This document shows, one piece after another, positions 61,401 to 64,000 of a stretch of DNA of 64,000 bases; the stretch's first letter is position 1; each line of letters opens with the position of its first letter. A program made the translations under genes and the position numbers. The stretch is from Oasisia sp. SBJ-2009 (lineage: Eukaryota; Annelida; Polychaeta; Sabellida; Siboglinidae): contig OZ024856.1 in NCBI GenBank assembly GCA_964017155.1, forward strand, positions 6,690,813-6,754,812, read 5' to 3'. Under the pieces are notes generated by a model. It had not been told where the DNA came from, searched no databases, and saw nothing but the letters and a program-made list of their open reading frames with translations.

Positions 61401-62617
61401 CTACCAACAGATAAGTACTTCACAGGAAGGAACTGGTGACGAGTGGATTTGACCCCAAAATATCTCAAATGAGATTCCTTTGTTCCAGTCACCAATCACC
61501 ATGCTATCATGCCTCACGCAACTTACCAAGAGACAAGTTCACAACAATGTTTTTAGCAGCTGGCAAAATGAGGAATTAGGAACATTGATATGGCAGATAC
61601 CAGGAAATAAAACTGAAATGCTGAATGGATGAAACCAGAAACATTTCGGTTAAATGTACAGACGCCAAGCACTTAAAGAGACAGGCCCATGCAGCACAAC
61701 TCACACTTACCACTCACTCGGGGCAGTTCTAGCAGCAAAATAATAAAAGCATACAAATTATTTTTAACATTTTCAAAATGCAAGCCACAGAACATTTAAA
61801 TAATAAAAGTTTGTGCAAATAGTGCACATGCTTGTGTGCACATATATGTGCGTGCACTCGTAGGCCTGTGTGTGAACATGCATTTACATATTTTTTATTT
61901 TGTCATATTTTTATATTTACTGACTTTGTGTTCCGTCTGCCAATGATAAACCAGGCCAGCTTTAATGAGTTTAAGTGTTGACAACTGGACACTTCATTTG
62001 ATTTGCCGCTATCTGCAGTTAACAATGTTACATGTGTACACACTGACCCACATATTTGTTGCAAACCATCTGCATTACTAATGTACTGCTGACATGTCTT
62101 CAAGACACAGTTTACACGCGGTCTCATAGGTCGTATTTTGCAATGGTGCAAATTTATACTCCTACCAATGATACAACTTGTGTAGATTTGGGGCAATCAA
62201 AAAATTACTTCCAAAAGTGTGGTACATTGCCACATGTGCCAACCGTAAATATCACTGCAATGCAGAGCTGCAAAATAAAAGTTCAAACTGGTCGCAAAGT
62301 GGCAGTTTCTATTTTTGTCAATTTAGCACACTACACTATTACTCAGCCCTACATGTTTATTAAATTTGACCGACTTGCCACCATAATGACCACGTATGTC
62401 TATATGGCACTATGCTATTATTTAGCAAACAATAGCGAACTACATGAATTGAAATGAGACTTCCTATTACTGTACCTTCGGTCATTGCCAACGACGTCTA
62501 GGAGGCCAACTTCAGGAATGACGTCTGATCTGTACTTGCCATGGCTCACTTGCTTTGTGTAGGCAACCAGCTTCACTTTGTCCTTGTAAGAAATGTGCAG
62601 TGCTTTGCCATTTTTCT
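49253..62617 (-). CDS. ACBD3 (GCP60/PAP7) Golgi scaffold gene, 5' end off-window
   Basis: Eight exon positions join by GT/AG sites with matching phases to 411 codons (415 with the alternative exon) plus TGA. In order: second half of the acyl-CoA-binding domain (exons at 62.5 and 60.5 kb), a Glu/Arg coiled coil (58.2), the Q-rich segment (56.9, 55.4), and the C-terminal GOLD domain (53.0 or 53.8, 50.3, 49.25) ending in [12 protein letters not shown]3 is known as a cytosolic Golgi-associated scaffold that binds giantin through GOLD and PI4-kinase beta through the Q segment. Mammalian ACBD3 has about 530 residues, so about 120 N-terminal residues are missing beyond the right edge. The reading frame is intact throughout, so it appears functional. 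The introns are unusually rich in minisatellites. Confidence 0.95.
49494..49645. repeat. 21-bp minisatellite in last ACBD3 intron
   Basis: About seven near-perfect copies of gacactgttactgtcacaca+t, starting about 15 bp from the exon acceptor. Each unit contains gtgacagtaac/gttactgtcac, a self-complementary word, so the strand could fold. Confidence 0.93.
50297..50465 (-). CDS. ACBD3 exon (GOLD domain core)
   Basis: 169 nt: 56 codons + 1. Acceptor TGTGCCAG|GTGCGGGTG, donor GAGGAAG|GTGGGT. The peptide [20 protein letters not shown], then [11 protein letters not shown], is the conserved GOLD core (VRVPTHE.G..LFWEFATD.YDIGFG..FEW). It is followed by [18 protein letters not shown], the acidic loop seen in all ACBD3 proteins. 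Confidence 0.97.
51385..52240. repeat. 36-bp minisatellite, about 23-24 copies
   Basis: The unit is ttcaactttgtacagctg + atggtcagcaagatcttc, with copies differing at few sites. Because 36 is a multiple of 3, long frames open on both strands. One is a 189-codon minus frame with a 12-residue repeat [12 protein letters not shown], sense to ACBD3. Another is a 256-codon plus frame repeating [12 protein letters not shown]. No splice sites frame the minus ORF, and it lies in an ACBD3 intron, so I treat it as a satellite, not a gene. Confidence 0.95.
52485..52910. repeat. Approx. 50-bp degenerate tandem repeat, about 8 units
   Basis: Units begin actagagttggaagcagtgg and end tctaaggatcta, separated by about 50 bp, with considerable divergence. 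It abuts the donor side of ACBD3 exon copy A (52956). A 215-codon plus frame passes through it only because stops are rare. Confidence 0.8.
52956..53077 (-). CDS. ACBD3 GOLD exon, copy A (canonical)
   Basis: 122 nt: 2 + 40 codons, ending in phase 0. Acceptor TCTTTTGTAG|ATGAGCTG, donor ACTGTGACA|GTGAGT. It encodes [20 protein letters not shown], then [20 protein letters not shown], closest to the vertebrate GOLD start (SMWTR..I.dFKe...D.dsvI.VG.GE.VTV). Both ends have the same phase as copy B. Including both exons (134+122=256 nt) would shift the frame. Confidence 0.95.
53798..53931 (-). CDS. ACBD3 alternative GOLD exon, copy B
   Basis: 134 nt: 2 + 44 codons, ending in phase 0. Acceptor TGTCCAG|GTGACCTAG, donor GCCACG|GTGAGT. 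The peptide [20 protein letters not shown], then [19 protein letters not shown], parallels copy A ([20 protein letters not shown]...). It keeps SMWT.KDI..FKD.LRK.P..II but lacks the conserved VG.GE.VT strand. The open frame and splice sites are intact. It would replace the first strand of the GOLD domain. Confidence 0.85.
54944..55300 (-). pseudogene. LINE 3' end, sense to ACBD3
   Basis: The minus frame has [20 protein letters not shown], then [19 protein letters not shown] and [10 protein letters not shown]. This is the widespread C-terminal [16 protein letters not shown]......F...LKT.L block of CR1/L2-type LINEs. A 3' UTR and a (TTA)n tail (aataataataata on plus, 54944-54961) follow. It is 5'-truncated and lies in the intron before the 55.4-kb exon's downstream neighbour. 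Confidence 0.85.
55414..55651 (-). CDS. ACBD3 exon (Q-rich and acidic linker)
   Basis: 238 nt: 79 codons + 1. The acceptor is GTGTTTGCAG|CAAGAGG and the donor AACCAAA|GTTAGT (a weaker donor, GTTAGT). [20 protein letters not shown] is the conserved core of the Q helix. A Gln-rich run, an Ala/Ser/Pro linker and a DDDDD acidic patch follow. The upstream splice acceptor sits 3-5 bp from the edge of a 28-bp minisatellite. The 1-nt overhang (A) fits both alternative downstream exons, giving Asn (AAT) or Ser (AGT). Confidence 0.93.
55657..55830. repeat. 28-bp minisatellite flush with an ACBD3 acceptor
   Basis: About six copies of accatggacagtacactgag + ggtgatac. The first begins about 5 bp upstream of the acceptor of exon 55414-55651, so the polypyrimidine tract region of the intron is itself part of the array. 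Confidence 0.92.
55880..56335 (+). pseudogene. LINE 3' end, antisense to ACBD3
   Basis: The plus-strand open frame ends with [20 protein letters not shown], then [40 protein letters not shown] and [14 protein letters not shown]. This is the C-terminal VQRRATK.I...r.l.Y..RL..L.L.tLE.RR.R.D.IEvFKI block of CR1/Jockey-type LINEs. No frameshift lies in the last 130 codons, suggesting a fairly young insertion. It is 5'-truncated. Confidence 0.85.
56517..56735. repeat. 27-bp minisatellite, about 8 units
   Basis: The unit resembles gatagcaatgt + ttcttatacctacatt, imperfect. As 27 is a multiple of 3 it produces a repeated SNVSYSYID-like nonapeptide on the plus strand (antisense to ACBD3). I treat it as non-coding. 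Confidence 0.85.
56903..56990 (-). CDS. ACBD3 exon (start of Q-rich segment)
   Basis: 88 nt: 1 + 29 codons. Acceptor GCTGCAG|ACAACAGATC, donor CCTGAACAG|GTTCGT. The peptide [20 protein letters not shown], then QQYPGSPEQ, closely matches the vertebrate QQIMAALN.QTAVQF..YA.QQYPG segment. This is the Q domain that recruits PI4-kinase beta in vertebrates. Confidence 0.95.
57350..58212. repeat. 31-bp minisatellite made from an ACBD3 5' splice site
   Basis: About 27-28 copies of gtgacacttactcttgctgt + gcctagtggag (plus strand). On the transcribed minus strand each unit reads ...GGCACAGCAAGA|GTAAGTGTCAC..., which is exactly the last 12 bases of exon 58201-58314 plus its donor. The unit therefore contains exon 3'-end sequence and the GTAAGT donor, and the array extends from the genuine junction into the intron. 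A minority of units have disrupted donors (acgtact, actattg). Confidence 0.95.
58201..58314 (-). CDS. ACBD3 exon (charged coiled coil)
   Basis: 114 nt: 1 + 37 codons + 2. Acceptor TTCCAG|GCGGGAGG, donor CAGCAAGA|GTAAGTGT. It encodes [20 protein letters not shown], then [17 protein letters not shown], the Glu/Arg-rich helix typical of ACBD3 between the ACB and Q domains. The human counterpart is longer. The exon is wedged between two minisatellites: a 28-bp array begins about 15-20 bp upstream of its acceptor, and the 31-bp array begins at its donor. If splicing skips this donor for one in the array, the frame reads GAG TAA, an immediate stop. Confidence 0.92.
58328..59026. repeat. 28-bp minisatellite upstream of the ACBD3 coiled-coil exon
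   Basis: About 24 copies of ctcaacactatggcctcaac + agtaatgt, with local variants (acgtat, cactacgg). It begins within about 20 bp of the acceptor of exon 58201-58314. The hAT insertion at 59027 interrupts the array, which resumes briefly at 60291. Confidence 0.93.
59027..60290. mobile_element. Non-autonomous hAT element, 1264 bp
   Basis: Ends are CAGGGTTCATACAG and, inverted, CAGGGTTCGCACAGG (hAT-type CAGGGTTC termini). Flanking 8-mers gtttcaac (59019-59026) and gtctcaac (60291-60298) form an 8-bp target duplication with one mismatch. Many subterminal attcaagaacattcaagaac repeats lie inside both ends, a typical hAT feature. A transposase N-terminal remnant on the minus strand is listed separately. 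The element sits inside a minisatellite in an ACBD3 intron. Confidence 0.85.
59640..59824 (-). pseudogene. hAT transposase BED-like zinc finger remnant
   Basis: The minus frame starts [12 protein letters not shown], has a TAG, then continues [20 protein letters not shown] and [20 protein letters not shown]. The W....fk..i......a.C..C.K pattern matches the N-terminal BED-type finger of hAT transposases (MPRKHGNCKFND.WL.d..fk.Wl). The SH..g..H half is missing. Together with the flanking TIRs this shows a deletion derivative of an autonomous element. Confidence 0.7.
60476..60616 (-). CDS. ACBD3 exon (ACB domain end, coiled-coil start)
   Basis: 141 nt: 1 + 46 codons + 2. The acceptor is TGTTGCAG|GCAGGCGTGG and the donor AGACGCAG|GTGGGT. 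The peptide [20 protein letters not shown] is the last ACB helix (W..L....kE.AM..fi). The ACBD3-specific [20 protein letters not shown] leads into the charged coiled coil. Splicing to the upstream exon recreates the NDRRQ junction. Confidence 0.95.
60735..61272. mobile_element. TTAA-type MITE with long TIRs, 538 bp
   Basis: The left end is (CTAA)|AGAGATACTCCAG. The right end, inverted, is (TTAA)|AGGATACTCCAG. Inverted similarity continues inward for over 150 bp through ggttgtgcata, acaattaattatagtataat, ttgtaccaaaa and gcgctgccatcttga. The interior holds two inverted ccagtgacgtaa/ttacgtcactgg words. The TTAA at the right is intact and at the left reads CTAA, likely a mutation. Fits T2/Kolobok-type MITEs. 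Confidence 0.75.
62476..62617 (-). CDS. ACBD3 exon (acyl-CoA-binding domain, middle)
   Basis: 142 nt: 2 nt completing a codon, 46 codons, 2 nt carried over. The acceptor is TTTACAG|AGAAAAATGG and the donor GACCGAAG|GTACAG. The peptide [20 protein letters not shown] is the ACB-domain block around the conserved Y.DK.KLYA.yKQ (helix 2, ligand-binding Tyr/Lys). [20 protein letters not shown] corresponds to the ACBD3-type loop. It is the most upstream coding exon I can find. The preceding exon with the ACB helix 1 must lie beyond 64 kb or is too short to recognise. Confidence 0.93.
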
Positions 62618-62719
62618 CTGTAAACAAAAATAAACACATTATTCACAAACATCAATCATGTTTATCTGCGCCATGCAGTCTGTACGTTGGCCAATAACAC
62701 TATCTCATTTACTGCTTAA

Positions 62720-63549
62720 AGGACAAAAAAAGGCTACGGCTTCGTGTCATACACCTAATAGAGTTTATACAAAGTAACAATTTCCACATATACTCAATTT
62801 TTTAACGCCAGCGGTTTACTCAGAATGTGACTTTAAAGTCTAAAATTCTAACGAAATCCACGATGGTCTAGACGTCGCCATAGGTGAAGGGTTAATTTGG
62901 CTTGGCCATTCAGCGCGCGGCATTCTATATCTCGGTCAGCTTCCGGCGACGTCGTTAAGGGTCAACAACTTCGAGTCTTCGACAGTTCGTTCAGTTGGCG
63001 TGACATCTAGCAGCTGCTTATAGACGTATATCTAAATCTGTGGTTAAATCTATGGTAAACTTGAGTAATTATGCCTTCGTGTTCGGCATACGGTTGCAAT
63101 AATAGTTGAAACAACCGGTAGTATTGAAGCAATGGATTCACGTTGGTGATTTGCGGGCGTACTGTTTGTCACTTTGCTCGGTCCATTTTGAGGAGAAATG
63201 CTTTGATGTAGACATGTATCATCAGTTGATGGGATGGTTTCAGCGATAACAATAATAGACAACTTTATATTTACCGTCATCAGCATGTTACGCGCGTTGC
63301 CGAGTTGCAGCCATTTCATGACAACAGCCAAACCCTATGCAGGGAATCTACGAGGAGAGCGCCTCGATCACCGTCGTGACGTCATTCTTCGTCTAAGATG
63401 GGGTAGCGCATAGAATTTGGATAGCTGGGTGTTAAAAAATATTTTTCTGGTAAACCGCTGGCGTTAAAAAATTGAGTATATGTGGAAATTGTTACTTTAT
63501 ATTAACTCTATTAGGTGTATGCCACGTAAAAGTTAACTTTGTTTGTCCT
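62720..63549. mobile_element. THAP-carrying TTAA element (Kolobok-like), 830 bp
   Basis: Both ends show TTAA|AGGACAAA (target TTAA at 62716-62719 and 63550-63553). The inverted repeats are about 103 bp, very similar inside (acacctaatagagtt, aacaatttccacatatactc, aacgccagcggttta). The interior holds a THAP zinc-finger remnant. TTAA duplications, AGG-starting ends and a THAP domain agree with the Kolobok superfamily, whose proteins carry THAP domains as I recall. P elements also have THAP but duplicate 8 bp. It lies about 100 bp upstream of the first visible ACBD3 exon, in the intron. Confidence 0.75.
63071..63249 (+). pseudogene. THAP zinc-finger remnant inside the TTAA element
   Basis: The ATG at 63071 opens MPSCSAYGCNNS, like the THAP start (MP.CsA.gC.n), then hits a stop. 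After a frameshift, WIHVGDLRAYCLSLCSVHFE, then EKCFDVDMY, gives the W......l..Cs.HF....F THAP signature. THAP is a C2CH DNA-binding domain, used by P and Kolobok transposases. The fold cannot form across the frameshift, so the remnant is inactive. Confidence 0.7.
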
Positions 63550-63554
63550 TTAAG

Positions 63555-64000
63555 TTGTACGTTGAATTATTTGTACTGATTCAGTGTAAACTAGATATAA
63601 CTGTACAAACTATCAGGAATACATGTATAAGTATTATTCTAGTGGGAAACTAATTCTCTTGTTACACATTTCAAACTAGGTAAAATTAAGTTTGGTGGAA
63701 CCGTGGGATGCCTGTTGCCTATACTAATAAATAAATAAGGCAACATAAATAAATAAGGCAACGTAATTGTTTGGTTATTCATAACTGAAAAGGCTTTGTG
63801 TACTGTCGTAAGCAGAGCAGCTTACGCTTGGCTTAATTCATTTCTAGCCACATTTTGAAATTTGCAGCGGATTTGATGTATCTTGCTATTGCCACAAAGC
63901 CGACAGAAGTTAATTAGTTTACTTATACACTTCATCCCAATTATATTTACTACATTTTGATGATGGGTTATGTTCTTGCAAGTTATCAATCTTTGATTTC
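63555..64000. other. No gene recognised
   Basis: AT-rich. Presumably still ACBD3 intron, since no upstream exon of that gene is visible. A small aaataaataaggcaac duplication lies at about 63731-63761. Confidence 0.4.

Overview
This window is from the nuclear genome of an animal, most likely a marine invertebrate. It carries a split gene for the Golgi scaffold ACBD3 (GCP60/PAP7), a U1 spliceosomal RNA gene, and many decayed LINE, hAT, TTAA-target and LTR elements. Nothing looks bacterial or organellar: there are no operons and no dense ORFs. The LINE types (a 3' end coding for RDEEDK followed by GTAAGTA, and one with a TTAT-type 3' tail) would fit a mollusc, brachiopod, hemichordate or lancelet. 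The sequence alone does not settle the species.

The right-hand quarter (about 49.2-62.6 kb, minus strand) holds the only clear protein gene. Eight coding exons of ACBD3, one of them present as two alternative copies, can be joined with canonical GT/AG sites and consistent phases. They give 411 (or 415) codons: the second half of the acyl-CoA-binding domain, a charged coiled coil, the Q-rich segment and the C-terminal GOLD domain. The 5' exons lie beyond the right edge. The first GOLD exon is duplicated. The two copies share phases at both ends and both are 2 mod 3 in length, so only one can be used per mRNA. The introns hold at least seven minisatellites. Several start flush with exon borders, and one is a tandem amplification of an exon's own 5' splice site. 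They also hold two LINE 3' ends, a hAT element with an 8-bp target duplication, and two TTAA-flanked MITEs, one of which carries a THAP zinc-finger remnant.

The middle (36.4-46.5 kb) is sparse. It has a five-copy array of perfect TGACGTCA sites, a TTAA MITE, a LINE 3' end, a complete U1 snRNA gene (minus strand, about 163 nt), a frameshifted LINE reverse-transcriptase fragment and an odd ACGTTG-rich region with a perfect 22-bp palindrome.

From 30.1 to 36.4 kb (minus strand) lie scattered, stop-ridden pieces of what looks like one large mobile-element protein with FEN/PIN-nuclease-like blocks. A LINE endonuclease fragment interrupts them. The 14-27.7 kb region is a mosaic of three repeat modules and local segmental duplications: R1, R2 (which relates to 32.6-33.1 kb), and R3, a LINE RT/3' end. 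The left part (1-13.4 kb) has a 0.5-kb repeat in three partial copies, a long (AT)n tract, an LTR with primer-binding site and gag remnant, a 2.14-kb tandem duplication (2.1 copies) and a LINE RT remnant. Most ORFs of 60-110 codons in this window are chance or repeat-derived.
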